64,000 nt of DNA from Cristatella mucedo (GCA_009760855.2 WPIO01000013.1:3205001-3269000); one strand, 5' to 3'. Shown: positions 52,750 through 63,902, numbered from the stretch's first letter. Made by a program: numbers and translations. Notes: generated by a model not told the origin, from the letters alone.

Positions 52750-54330
52750 AGCTTACGGTCGGCCAAGCAAGAACTGCTACCAGCAGTCATAACTATTTTG
52801 ATGCCCTCCGACGACGACATGGAAGCACGATGAAGGCTATCGATACTATTTCTGCAGCAGCTCACAGGGATAACAAAGAATCTTGATACAATACTAAATC
52901 TCCTCCATTCGACTGGGAGCCACTGCAGTTCTGTCAACAGTGGGTATACATGAATGACTTAGCTAGACGTGTAAACTCATCTAGTTGTCGTCACATTAAA
53001 GACTAACTCAGGAGACTGAATACAGTTTCTTAGGTAGCACAGCTACGATGGTAATTTTCAAAACGGTGCATATATGATAAAACACAATAACTAGCAATAA
53101 AAATTAGCATCACAATAATAATAATAACAATGATAACTAGCACCACAACGCTTGTTGGGAGCTTTTAACATTTCGGTGCAAAGCCAGCCAGCAAGTATAA
53201 TATTCTTTGTGGATCCTATCCACGCTCCAAATGTACGGGCCAACTACGCCCAGGCTACTGGCGGGTGTAGGTAGCTTAGTTGTAGGATTTTTCAATTCTA
53301 CTACAAACGTCAGCTTGGAGATTTGGTTGGTGCTGCTTGGCTATGCCGTTGCCCTATAGTAATGCCATTTAGAGCACAACTAATATTATGTGACTACGGC
53401 TATCACTGCAGTCTCCCACACCAGCAGCAACCGTTGAAAAATATTACGGTTTCAGTAGTGCATGCTTGATTCTGGCCAATAAATGACTAGCTCACGAATG
53501 GGACAATCATTGCTAGAACAGTGATTGTCAGTTGCCGGTCCAGGTTCATCTCCCGAGACCGAAAAGAAATATAATTCATTCTGCATTCGGAGAATGCTGT
53601 GAAAGCGTAGGGGGTTCTATCTTGCATTATAAAAGCACGGTTTCTCGCTCAGCCTTATCTGACAATAATCACAGCATGCACGGCAACCACCATACTAGTA
53701 AGACCATAATTGAGGATCATCGATAGTTTGCTGCTATAGTGAAGCTGCTTACGGTGGCAGTGAAGCTGCCTGCAATGGCAGTGAAGCTCAGGGGCCGACA
53801 CACCAACTCCAAGCAGGAGGAAAGTGCTGTCGCTCACGAGCCAAACTCGGGAGGGCCGCCGAATGTCACCACTGCGTGAGAATCGTCAAGAGTCCAGTAG
53901 GCATATAGCCTCCCCGACTGACGTCACGCCATGCCACCCCACTTGATGACATTTAAAACGAAGCTAGAAACGCACCAAATTCTAAGAGCACTTGCTGGGT
54001 CTCTTTTGGTCTGTCTTTTGTTTGCTTATGCATGCTGACACTGCATGTCACCACTAACCATATTTACATGTGGTTTAAATATACACTGAGCATGTTGTAG
54101 TTTCAAAATACATACCCTCCTTCATGCCATGATTTTTATGCCACTATTTTTATTTTCATGCCTCATGATTTTTAATCGCCAATGTAGATCTAAGCTTTCA
54201 ATGTCATGCATGTGACACATAGCTGTACTTCTGCTTTGATCCTCCCGCCGTCCGGCATCTCAAACTCAAAATGGGCGTGGCCAGCATCTACCACACCTTC
54301 TGCGTGGAGTCAGGGTACTGTACTAGAATT
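52750..54330. other. No recognised genes; possible LINE remnant at its left end
   Basis: At 52870-52937 the minus-strand reading has LQWLPVEWRRFSIVSRFF, resembling the LHWLPVEQRI motif of LINE RT ends, perhaps a second element next to the first. The remainder shows no gene or clear repeat. Confidence 0.4.
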
Positions 54331-54339
54331 ACTATTAAT

Positions 54340-55195
54340 ATTAATAAACTTGTACAAAAATGACCTTTCACTAGACAACCACATCAGCTTCATAGTCAAG
54401 TTTGCCTACTTTTAGCTAGTTAACATTGCCAAAGTTCAGGCTAACTTAGTTAATCACACCACAATAACATTTTCCCATGCATTCGTGACATTCCACCAGG
54501 ACTTTTGCAACTCACTGCTTGAAGATCTTCCTGCCTTTGCAGAAACTTACAGCTGCTGCTAAACTTCTGCAACTAGACTTGCTCGTCGTGCGCATAGTCA
54601 ACAGCCATACTAACAACCTTTCACGGACCGGCCGTGACTGCATGCCAGGTAAGGTGGTTGCATTCATGACCTCGGTCACGACCTCGGTCCCGAGGTCACA
54701 ACCTTTCACGGACCGGCCGTGATGACACGTTAGGTAAGGCTGTTGCTTTCCCAACCTCGGTCCCAAGGTCGTGGGTTCGAATCCTGCCGTGGGCGATCGC
54801 TGCTGCAGGCGGTGATGATACTTGTAAAGGCTCTTCTGTCGCTATACAAAAGAGGCTTTTAAATCAGCAAGCATTTATTTATTTATCATTAGCTCCCCAT
54901 CAAGCACAGTTTCACCTTAACGGTTCTGTCACTCGATTTTAAGGGCCCTTCATTCTCTTGCTCCAGCCGACCTATCTGTAATACTTTCTTATCAGGCTTC
55001 ACGTAGCTCCCGTGACTAGAGCCGTTTGGCTATTCTTCTAACACATGCGGAGTCTCTTGAGACTATGCCCTTCAGTCCCCATACTCCCAAAGCCAGGAAC
55101 TCACGGCCGATTGGTCATCAAGACATCCCTTGACTTTGACCGAAGTTTAAAACAAGCTAAACACCAATTACCACTAACCAGCAACCTGCCTCTTT
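54340..55195 (+). mobile_element. Degenerate LINE (second family) interrupted by a SINE
   Basis: Plus-strand pieces read as the RT C-terminal region: 'LDNHISFIVKFAYF', 'DFCNSLLEDLPAFAETYSC' on the left and 'ALHSLAPADLSVILSYQAS' on the right. A SINE family A copy (54613-54886) separates them. Confidence 0.6.
54613..54886 (+). mobile_element. SINE family A with duplicated head
   Basis: ACAACCTTTCACGGACCGGC occurs at 54613 and again 85 bp later, so the tRNA-like head is present twice in tandem. The second is followed by a perfect B-box (GTGGGTTCGAATCC), the family body and the TTTATTTATTTA tail. Confidence 0.75.
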
Positions 55196-55285
55196 TCCAG
55201 CATAGGTGAAGTGCCTAGAGGTGAAAGTGCTCTGCTTCTCTTAGGGAGCTGTGCAGATGTTTTATTATTTTTTATTATTACTTTC
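55196..55285 (+). mobile_element. Degraded family C tail
   Basis: GGTGAAGTGCCTAGAGGTGA, CTTCTCTTAGGGAGCTGTGC and TTATTATTTTTTATTATTAC. Follows the LINE remnant. Confidence 0.5.
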
Positions 55286-55289
55286 ATTG

Positions 55290-56110
55290 GCGATTTTATC
55301 AAATCAGTCTTCCCCTCTCCCTCCTCTCGAGAGGTGGCATGAAAAATACCCACCCTGAAGAAACGGTGACAGAAAAAATGCCCCTATGAAACATATACCC
55401 CCAATATGAATCGCCTTTGTTCTCCGAGTTTTTCCGGGTGGGTATTTCCCCTGCATAACCAAGTGAAGCCGGCATCAGCTGTCTCACGCTATTCGGAATC
55501 GCAAAACCTCGAGGCAGACATCGAGGCACGCAAGGCAAAAGATGCAACAGCCTATCTATTGTCATAGTCTTTACACGCGAGAGAATCTGGTACCGTGACT
55601 TTTTAGCAAATCTAAATTAGGCAAACAAGCAGCTACCGTAAACGAAGTCACAGCGTCTGTAACGCTTACACCATGTTGGCTCCAGAAACGCATTGGGGAA
55701 AGCCCGAGCTTTCTTTAAATTACGCATGCGATTGAAAGTGTTACCTGTCGTTATAGAGCTATGGTAAATCGAGCAGTGCAGCCACTCGGTGGGCAGGTCT
55801 GACGGAGTAGCCCGACAAGCTACCCCAGCTCTGACGGTTCACACACTTCCGGTGTTGCACGGCCCCTCCGGCGTGGTCTCCCCCACCATCTCATCCGGTC
55901 CCGCTAACTGATGACGTCAAGCCGTAAGAGGAACGCTCCTCAGTGCGGTAGCCGACAACGAATTTGGGCTGGCATCCAAGTTTGAATTGAACTAGCCGAA
56001 TGTAACATAAATGCATTTATTTTATTAATACTTGAATTAATTTTAATTTCTATTCATCCGGTTCAGCCGTTCAGATGGCCAGTGGATTTTTATAGCTCCA
56101 AAATGGTGTG
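55290..56110. other. Intergenic, no recognised features
   Basis: I see no exon or known repeat. The open frames are short and without motifs. Confidence 0.4.
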
Positions 56111-56116
56111 AACTTA

Positions 56117-56278
56117 ACCTAGAGTGCTCTATACCTGTTGATCCGCGCGCTTGCGGCGCCCCGCAGTTTCGCAAATTTAGGGGGTTGCTTAGTAATTTAT
56201 CCTAGAGTGCTCTACACCTGTAGATCCGCTCGCTTGCAGCGCCCGCAGATTCGCTAATTTAGGGATTGCTTAGTAAGG
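56117..56278 (+). repeat. Tandem duplication, two units of about 82 bp
   Basis: Both units run CCTAGAGTGCTCTA.ACCTGT, GATCCGC.CGCTTGC, then AATTTAGGG and TTGCTTAGTAA. They are about 85% identical by eye. Confidence 0.8.
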
Positions 56279-56387
56279 TGCTAATACTCCAGCCAATGGC
56301 AGCGCAGACCGTTTATGTGGTGTCCGTCATTATGTGTATATACTAGCTGTATATGTGGGCTCTGCCCGGCCAGTGTATCGACCTCAG

Positions 56388-56648
56388 GTCGCTCTGTCCT
56401 TTGGAATAACAACCGATCAGTATTGGCAGTATATCAACAAGCCAACAACCGATCAGTATTATATCTTGCTGGATAAGTGGAAGCAGCTGTCAATTGATGA
56501 TTGGCTTGCAACTCTACTTGACAAGGAGCTGCTCGTCAGGGGTGTTTTCAACGGGCCAAAGTTTAAAAAGGCAGCCCCAGTGGCTGGCATTTGGTATCAA
56601 TTGATTAAAAACCGACGAGGTAGCAATTTTTTATTCGGATCAATTTGA
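56388..56648 (+). CDS. Candidate exon, unrecognised, possibly death-fold-like
   Basis: An open stretch after a plausible acceptor (CGACCTCAG) reads VALSFGITTDQYWQYINKP, then YYILLDKWKQLSIDDWLATL. The pattern LGI..., then Y-x-LL-x-KW, then a W/L-rich helix recalls a death domain, but the match is loose and no further exon joins it with certainty. A 16-bp direct repeat (ACAACCGATCAGTATT) occurs twice inside. It may be chance. Confidence 0.2.
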   Translation, partial: VALSFGITTDQYWQYINKPTTDQYYILLDKWKQLSIDDWLATLLDKELLVRGVFNGPKFKKAAPVAGIWYQLIKNRRGSNFLFGSI

Positions 56649-56649
56649 G

Positions 56650-57160
56650 ATCCAACTACGTGCTCTCAAAGTTAGGCAGCCCATTAAAGCCAATGGGCGG
56701 GCTCAAAAAGCTGAATGCCCCGTGTGTGTGCCCCCTAGTGTAATTATTGCACTGAAATATGCATCCCATTGTGTTTTTTTTGGATGCCAAATTTATGATA
56801 AGTGGAGAAAAATAGGTGCCCATTCCGGCAGAGTAGGCGAATAAGAAAACTCCCCTAGCCCCCCCCCCCGCACGTAAAAGCAAAATGTGGCAGCGCATTT
56901 CCAGCAGCCGTCCGATATTAACAGGGACTCCAATATTAACCACTTTTTCATCTCCCAGTCTCATTGTCTCAGCTGGGCCCAGCCGGCCCAGCCGGTGACC
57001 CTTATCACATTTCAGCCGTTCCTAATAACCGAACCTTGCCTGGGTACAAGTGCATTTACCGTTGCTTCCGTGACATTTGCGTTGCGTAGGAAAAATAAGA
57101 GGGCGTATTACATATGACTGCCTCAAATGAATTTGAGAGTAAATGAGTCCCGGGGGCAGG
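56650..57160. other. No recognised features
   Basis: Includes a C-run at 56860-56868 and otherwise unassigned sequence up to the LTR. Confidence 0.4.
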
Positions 57161-57167
57161 TCAGATA

Positions 57168-57906
57168 TGTACCCCGGCAAGGTTCGGTTGGCTGCGACAG
57201 GAGCGCTGTAATCTGGTAAGGGTCACCGGCTAAGCCGGCGTCTGACCTATGGGCATGGCCAGATGTGCGGTGACGAGAGGTCGCCGGAGCTCTGGGGTAA
57301 GGGAAGTTAGCCGAGTAAGTCGTGGTGCTGGAGGCTCCCGGTCTCGCCAATTTATGCACCTGGATTCGTGCAGGCGTACTCCGGCGATGCGGCCACGCAC
57401 GCAAGGCAACGAGTGCCCAAGGCGCGAGCGGAGCTGGATAGCACGATCGTTGTTGTGACTTGCATAATCCGCATTCCCCGTGTAGCGTGTTCGTGACCCC
57501 CCCCCACACGTGAGTTGCCATCTTTCGGCGGAAGCTCTCGACTGTGGTAGACGTCGACTCCGACTAGCCAAGCGGTTACTCAGCTAGCCGGATCTTTTAC
57601 GGCGTACGCTCGTACTGTTGGAACGGAGTCGGTACAACGGCGGGACTGTGGAAACCGACTGACCAACTAACACGTTTGTTCGCGCTTGCTGCGTCGTATT
57701 GCGTCCCCATAGCGTACTTTGTATAGGACCATCCCTCTAGACTTGCTTAGTGCCACTGTTTTTTTTGGCGCATGCGATATTATAAAGAGGTCTAACCTGA
57801 TGGCGGCTCGCCTTACCCTAGCTCAGAGGCATGGCTAGCGGCGGCGTGGCCTGAGCGTGGCGGGGCTTGGCGGGAAATAGCCTCTGACCCCTAGAACTCG
57901 GCTACA
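57168..57906. mobile_element. Solo LTR, copy 2 (739 bp), TSD GATA
   Basis: Starts TGTACCCCGGC, ends CTCGGCTACA, and is flanked by GATA at 57164-57167 and 57907-57910. About 90% similar by eye to copy 1 (26185-27094), but lacks a ~185-bp internal part present there. Confidence 0.82.
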
Positions 57907-58032
57907 GATATACATCTCTTCATAGGTGAGCTCAATTAATAATTGTCAACCAAAATCGACTGGAAACACGACTGGGCGTTTTGGCAAGGGGTTAATAAAA
58001 AGAAATAATGAAATGTCAAATACTTTAAATAT

Positions 58033-58155
58033 AATTCATTTATATAGCGCCCCAAGAGAACTTAATCTCTATTCAGGCGCTTCACATATGCCTCAGGGCT
58101 CGAGCCCACGACCTCAGTCAGACCTTGGTCGGGGAGAGCACCTTAACCGCCAGAC
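58033..58155 (-). mobile_element. tRNA-derived SINE, family B
   Basis: Plus strand: TATATAGCGCCCCAAGAGAA, CAGGCGCTTCACATATGCC, GGGCTCGAGCCCACGACC (B-box reversed), CACCTTAACCGCC. It lies 214 bp before the candidate exons at 58370. Confidence 0.8.
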
Positions 58156-58369
58156 TTTCTAACCACAAAAAATATGTATGCGCTTGGCGCTCTGCCTCTC
58201 TCCCGCTACCTCTTAGGGAAATCAAAAATTGTGTTGTCCTCTTCTATAGAATTAGATATACGGATTCATATTTTTGTCCTTGCGTAAAAAGCGTGTTTTT
58301 CTTAATTCCTTATAACTGAATAAATAGAAAATTGCTAATTTCTCAACCAAATCTTCGCTTCGCTATCAG

Positions 58370-59197
58370 GACAATAATATTTTGAAGTCCTCCAGTTTTG
58401 CTATTAGGCACGGTGCCGACGGCAGGCTCTTACATACATCACTCGCTGTGCCGCTACGCATTAATGAAGGTGACGACGACATAACGGTTATAGAGTATTC
58501 ACAGAAATGTAACAACACAGATCCCTTATACGAGCATTTTAGTTTGGTTTTATTGCATGGTAAGAGTACAGTGAATAGCCATATTTGATTGACGCACCAC
58601 CAAATTTTCGCTTGCACTTAGCAGATGATTTTTCTTACGTTTATCAACAATTTATCAAGACGTGAGCAAACAGTACTTTGTGGAAGCGTCTGATAAGATG
58701 TGCGAGGTCCAAAAGAAGAAGTATACATTTACTTGTCCGTCAGGGATCGAGATAAACGCTGGGCACCTTATTTTGAACATTGCAAGAGAACTCTTGGATG
58801 TAAGATGAACGACTGCTGCTCGCTAGATAGAACTTCTGGCAAAATCTCCGGTAATGTGTAAATATTTTTTTTTAAAATTTTCTATAGTTCCGTTATGCTT
58901 AAGGTTGGTACAGAAAAGGAGAGACAGCCACGCATTTGGTTGCCCAAGAATTAGGGGAACCGACTGACCTCTCAGGGAACTGGTAATTCTGCTTGGTAGA
59001 CCCTTTTAAACTTTGAACGGGTGAGAGCGCGTTTCACATAATGTATCCAAAAATCCCTCCATTCTTCGTCTCAGCACCGCCCTGAGCTTCCCGTCTCACA
59101 TCTCCAGACAGAGAGCGATCAGCCATCTTCACAAGAGAGCAGCTCGCCAAAGAGCGAGGAAGATAATGTATATCCAGATTCAACTTTTCCAGGTGCG
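58370..59197 (+). CDS. Three candidate exons of an unrecognised gene
   Basis: Exons 58370-58559 (acceptor CGCTATCAG, donor CATG/GTAAGA), 58660-58799 (acceptor TTTATCAAG, donor GAT/GTAAGA) and 59075-59197 (acceptor CGTCTCAG, donor GCG/GTGAGA). The phases 1 and 0 join without stops to give about 151 residues. Exon 1 has LAVPLRINEGDDDITVIEY and exon 2 has KKKYTFTCPSGIEINAGHL; exon 3 is Ser/Glu/Asp/Pro-rich (SSQESSSPKSEED), as in a disordered linker. I recognise no family. Neither a start nor a stop exon could be placed, and repeats flank both sides. It could be a lineage-specific gene, a degraded copy of one, or chance. Confidence 0.4.
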
Positions 59198-59230
59198 GTG
59201 AGAAAGCCACACTTTCTCAACATGAAAATA

Positions 59231-59361
59231 ATGCATTTTTATAGCGCCCCAAGATAACCTAATCTCTATTCAGGCGCTTCACATACTCCCTTGGGGCTCG
59301 AGCCCACGACCTCAGACAGAACTTGGTCGGGGCAAGCACCTTAACCGTTGGGCCAGACCAG
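59231..59361 (-). mobile_element. tRNA-derived SINE, family B
   Basis: Minus strand: CTGGTCTGGCCCAACGGTTA, GGTCGTGGGCTCGAGCCCCA, family tail GGGGCGCTATAAAAATGCAT. Begins 34 bp after the candidate exon 3 donor. Confidence 0.8.
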
Positions 59362-59377
59362 CTCGGCAAGAAAACGC

Positions 59378-59500
59378 ATCTCGGTCTGTGACTCTACGCA
59401 GCCACGTAGACTAATTGGGTGTTACGTGGGAGTGTTTTCTTTAGCGCACTCAAAGGCTAAGCGGCTTTCAGTAAGCATGCATTAGCTAACAGACTTAAAA
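59378..59500 (-). mobile_element. 5'-truncated L2/CR1-type LINE, 3' end
   Basis: Plus strand 'CTGTGACTCTACGCAGCCAC', 'GGGTGTTACGTGGGAGTGTT', 'AGCGGCTTTCAGTAAGCATG' matches 51225-51310. Confidence 0.7.
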
Positions 59501-59784
59501 GGTCTGATCTGAGACCGTAGTTTTTGCCAAGTCGAATACAGAGCTTCTGATATCTAAACTCGTCGAATGGAACTTTTTGGATAAAAGAGTGAAAGTAAAA
59601 GATCAGGGAAAGCCTCGCCAACTTTATTCCAGCTCCTTCAGTCGCAAGGTGGGCTTCGCATCTGCAGCGATGTCCCCGGTCTATTGGAAGCTATAGTAAT
59701 CACCTGTAACTAGAATGAATTTGGCCTACACATAGACAGTTCATCATGGAGCCTTAATGTCGTGCTGCTTCGTTACAGAAACAA

Positions 59785-60652
59785 GTATCTGTCTCCGCCT
59801 CGTCTCACTCTGTGACTCTCAAAGACAGCTCTACTAGCGTAAAGATGATGCTGAGTGCCTTGAAGTATGACAAATATGGCTCGGAGGTCAGTAGAGACTT
59901 CAAAATGGTGTCGTCACTGAAGGGCCTCCAAGGACTTTCATATTTTATTTGCATATGGCACAGACTTGAGACAACTAAGGCCCACTATCACAAAAGGTCA
60001 CAGCATTTCGAGCTTACTGTATGGAAGAACAACGTCAAGTGGTAGCCACTGCCTCAATCCTCGAAATTGCCTATGGCACAGAAATTGCCTATGGCACAAA
60101 CTTGCTGATGCCATTAACGAAACTTAGGTTTAGGCTCATCGAGCACTTATTCAAGGCTGTAGAAAATGAGCCACCAGCCTGCAAGTACCTCCAAGATGTC
60201 TGGTGTGATGGCGCACTGAGTAAGGTGGTTGCTCTTCACAACCTCGGGTCCCGAGGTCGTAGGTTCGAATCCTGCTGTGGGCGAGCCTTTATTGCCTCTG
60301 CAAGCGGTGGTGCTAGCCGCAGAGGCTCTTCTGCCGCATTACAAAAGAAGCCATTTTATCAGCTAGCATTTTCCACAACTGTCGGAGGCAAAGGTCAGAG
60401 CTGATATCTTCGTTGGACCACAGACCAAGACCATTGCGTGATGACTTAGCCAACAAGCTGAACGGAACAGAGGAAGCGGCTTGGAAAAGTTTTGTTGCAG
60501 CGGTACATGGCTGTACGGGCAGTCACAAGGCTGAACGTTATGGGCAGATGGTTCAGGCTCTCATTAGGAGCTTTTCCCAACGGAATGCAGAATGTCCGTC
60601 GATGTCCGTATCCCTTGATGCTGACCGTGACCTATTCAAGAAGAACACGTGA
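59785..60652 (+). pseudogene. Transposon-associated protein remnant, split by a SINE
   Basis: Readings in three frames correspond in order to one protein family that recurs in many invertebrate genomes and that I associate with transposons: TSVKMMLSALKYDKYG, DFKMVSSLKGLQGLSYF and a Cys/Trp/His segment (CIWHRLETTKAHYHK), LTKLRFRLIEHLFKAVEN, KYLQDV, then after the SINE FPQLSEAKVRADIFVGPQTK, and NGTEEAAWKSFVAAV with a following GSHKAERY. Stops and frameshifts lie near 60045 and 60436, and an 18-bp tandem duplication (60063-60098) is present. It is non-functional. I cannot name the transposon superfamily with confidence. Confidence 0.6.
60206..60370 (+). mobile_element. SINE family A inserted in the transposon remnant
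   Basis: GAGTAAGGTGGTTGCTCTTC, B-box TAGGTTCGAATCC, body 'AAGCGGTGGTGCTAGCCGC' and 'GAGGCTCTTCTGCCGC', end TTATCAGCTAGCA. The flanking protein reading is continuous if the SINE is removed. Confidence 0.8.
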
Positions 60653-60659
60653 ACTTACT

Positions 60660-61390
60660 CGGAGGAGCAGAGCGAGTGCAGTCACAAGGGTATAACAGAA
60701 TTTTAAGCTTCGCTACCTAAGCAAATAGAACGATAAGATGATATAGGGGACTAGGTTTGGTGGCTCCTTGGAGAAAACAATTTCCAGGGGAACCACACAT
60801 CCTGTAAATATACTAGCTTCGGAATCCTTTTTTTTGTTGTCATTTTTGCACGAATTGAGAGTAAATACATATCAGTTTTGATTCAATCGCTGCTCTTTCT
60901 GAATGAATTTGAATTAACAGATGCGACTTCCTTCAGTTTACTTATTGGAAATGTGTTAGTCTTAAGGTTGTCACTGTCCTGGTCACAGAGGTGAAGTTTG
61001 AAGCGAATAATGGTTATCTCCTATACACCAGAGGCAAAAGAAATTATGAAAAACAGATACTGCCCAGGTACAAAATTGCGTTGGATTTTATAATCAGACT
61101 TTAAAAAGTCGAGAGCTGGTAATCAATGAATAGTCACGATTCTGATCTTACAATTACCGCACTCATCTAATCTTCGATTTAATGATTCGCTCTTCTTCTT
61201 CTCTTCGGATGGTTCTCCAGTTCAAATGCAGCCTTGCAATTAATTTTTGAACATCACCACCGTGTCTTGTGTAAATTGTAACCCTCTCCAAGAAATGCAG
61301 TAGTAGACTTGCTATTCTCAGAACACTGTACAAAATTCTTACTCCGACCCACATGACCGTCATGCCTTTGCTCCGGAATACCTAGAAAAA
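60660..61390. other. Intergenic, no recognised features
   Basis: AT-rich; no exon or clear repeat seen. Confidence 0.4.
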
Positions 61391-61394
61391 CTGC

Positions 61395-61806
61395 TGCTAG
61401 TTTCAGCCTCATGGTGCTCTCAGGTCTTCTACGGACAATAAATAAATTAGCTTTTGTATAACCATGCTAAATGATCGTTGGCGACTTAAGCTTTTTCTCT
61501 GAAGATCCTAGACTGTGGAACTCACTTCCACAATTCTTACGCAACTACATCCATTCTCCTGTTGCCGACTGTCGAATATCGTTTCCAGCCACCTGAGCTG
61601 CTACTTTAATGCTACTCACTTCACCGACTGCCCTCCTGACTCAGCGATGCTACTCACTGTCTCTTTGTTGTGTAAGGTGAAGTCTTTTGGCTTCCGTACG
61701 CGTGCCGAAAGCCCTCAAGCTTTGAGCGAGCTACGGAAAACTCTCATGCGTGACACCCACTCAGTCTTTGTGGCTTTGTGGATTTACAAACGGAGATACA
61801 TTACAT
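61395..61806 (+). mobile_element. 5'-truncated L2/CR1-type LINE, 3' end
   Basis: Contains 'GTTGGCGACTTAAGCTTTTT', 'CCTAGACTGTGGAACTCAC' (the LWNSLPQFL region), the ORF end, 'GTGGATTTACAAACGGAGAT' and ACATTACATCAAA. Confidence 0.75.
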
Positions 61807-61809
61807 CAA

Positions 61810-63640
61810 ATTGGTCAAAGCGCTGACCAAGTCCGAGTGCACTGTCTTTTGTGTGCTTATGCGAGCTGAAATTTTGCATCTTTTCACTAACCAATCGACA
61901 TTTTTTTTCAGTCCCCCCCCTCCGAAAGAGATTTATTGCTCAAGTGCCCTATAGGAACGTCTTAACATTATTGCTAGGGCGCGCCATTCCATAAAATCAA
62001 CGTCATACATAGTAAAGGCCCTTACAGCAACCTAACCACGTTTTTATGTCTGTCTTGGCCGCTAAGTTTACAAATCACGACAATAAGCTTGGAAGCAACA
62101 TAATGCTCCCACCCACTTCGCGATACGCCCAGTCCACAAGGTCACCGAGGTCACGCCTGGCCTCTACTCAACCAAACTATCCGCCGGCTTGTGACCCAGG
62201 CTGCTCATATTTATTGACACGCAAATATTATGAATTCTATGAATTAATACAAAATAAACGCTATTGGCTGGAAATGGGGCGAAACCAATTTGCCGGGTGC
62301 GACAGGGTTTTGGGTTTTTTGACGACGCATGTGCTTTGCTCACGATTCAATCAAAGTGATGTGGAGCATGGCGGTGCACTGCGAATTGTTTATCAGAACA
62401 GTGACAAAAAGCCAGATTATTAAATAGAAACTGAGTCACCAGAAACTGGGTCAATCTTCTGAGGGCCAAATCTGTCGTCTCTATATTAGATCAGAGGTAA
62501 AATATCTTAAGAGCAGTACGCGTGATCGCAATCTTCGCGTGTTTCCGAGCATGTCTGAGCTAGAAGAGAATAAAGGGTAAGAGATCATCTGAAAGCTATT
62601 GGTCCGAGCAATTCAGGAGTTTTATTCTTATTAAAATATCCACATTCAGTGAACAATTTAGTTGACAATGATGAGTTTTTGAAGCATTTGTTTTGAATAT
62701 TTGCACTGAGTTTTGGGGGAAAATCACAGCGCCGCAGCATGCAGTTTCTCATTGCAATTCTTGAAGCCAGCAGTTTGTTCTGGGGCCAGAAAAAAGGTCG
62801 GTTTTTATTACCGCATTCAGATTTTGGTAGCACTAAAAGAAGCAGTGCTCTTTTGTACTCCGATGTCACCGAAAGCGGAGCGAGCGCTTTCGTTGCGCAT
62901 CTAAAATAGTTTAGAAATAGAATTTTACCTTGACTTTTGTAATATCTTTATTAGACCCTTTTATTCCGTTGCGATGTCAGAGTACTGTAGAAATCAACGT
63001 GCTGAGTACTTAGCGTATACAAATACCAAAAATGTATCTGTGCCACATTATTATGATGCTGTAATACATTTATCTGTATAATGCAAGTGACGCTTTTATT
63101 TTTTAGGTATTTCCGAATAAAATCTAATTTCCTTGTACAAGTTAGTATGAAATATTTATTACATTTTTAAACGAATGATCAATAGTTATTTATATTAAAT
63201 ATACTATGAATAGTCTGCAACAAACAAAAACTTGGTTGCATCACAAATAATAAGAGAGCTTCAAATAAAAGTTGACGAAATAAATATTGATTACCAGATA
63301 TAGCGGCTCTCAGTTTGGCCAAAAATAAAATTACCAAAGCTGCTGCTCACCAGTCAGCATTCTCCCTCTCAGTGCTAGGAAAATTAGTAAGAGGTTCAAA
63401 AGTCTGACCTCCCAAGAGCCAATAAATAAACCCATTCATCGTCTTTCTAAAATTGTAGAAATTGTTGTAATGACAGCATGAGATAAAGTAATTTTCCAAT
63501 TAAATGTTCGCCGGCAATGGAGTGGCTACTGGTTAGGTGGTTATGCTATACTCAACATTCTTTATTGGCTCAATATTTTCGATATTCAATGAATATTGCG
63601 TTCAAGCATATTTTAATCATTGCAGCATTACCCTCATTAC
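61810..63640. other. Intergenic, AT-rich, no recognised features
   Basis: I see no conserved exon or clear repeat. A short C-run lies at 61913-61920. Confidence 0.4.
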
Positions 63641-63644
63641 CCCG

Positions 63645-63788
63645 GGGTCTTAGTAGTGAAATAAGGTACTTGCTCTTCACGACCCAGGTCGTGGGTTCGA
63701 GTATTGCAGTGGGTGATCCTTTATCACCCCCCCACAAGCGGCGGTGATAGCCGCCAAGGCTTCTTTGCCGCTATATAATATAATAGCT
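63645..63788 (+). mobile_element. SINE family A
   Basis: GTCTTAGTAGTGAAATAAGG, B-box GTGGGTTCGAGTATTG (one mutation), body 'AAGCGGCGGTGATAGCCGCC' and 'GCTTCTTTGCCGCTATATAA'. Confidence 0.75.
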
Positions 63789-63902
63789 ACTGCAGCAGCG
63801 CTCGAGTGAAACTCGCTGATGGCAATTTTTGGTAGATGCAAATCCTTGTGACTCCGGTAGGGCAAAAGTTTCATATGTGCAACCAAAACGGTTTCGTTCA
63901 TA

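Noticed and set aside
59779-60045. A fourth exon continuing the unassigned gene at 58370-59197
   Set aside because: The acceptor and phase fit, but the encoded sequence matches the transposon-associated family and continues out of frame, so the join is probably coincidental.
60206-60370. True tRNA genes at the B-box matches (also 12068, 54613, 63645, 31505)
   Set aside because: A- and B-box-like motifs are present, but cloverleaf arms and a mature 3' end are not; the same head-body-tail units recur, so they are SINEs.
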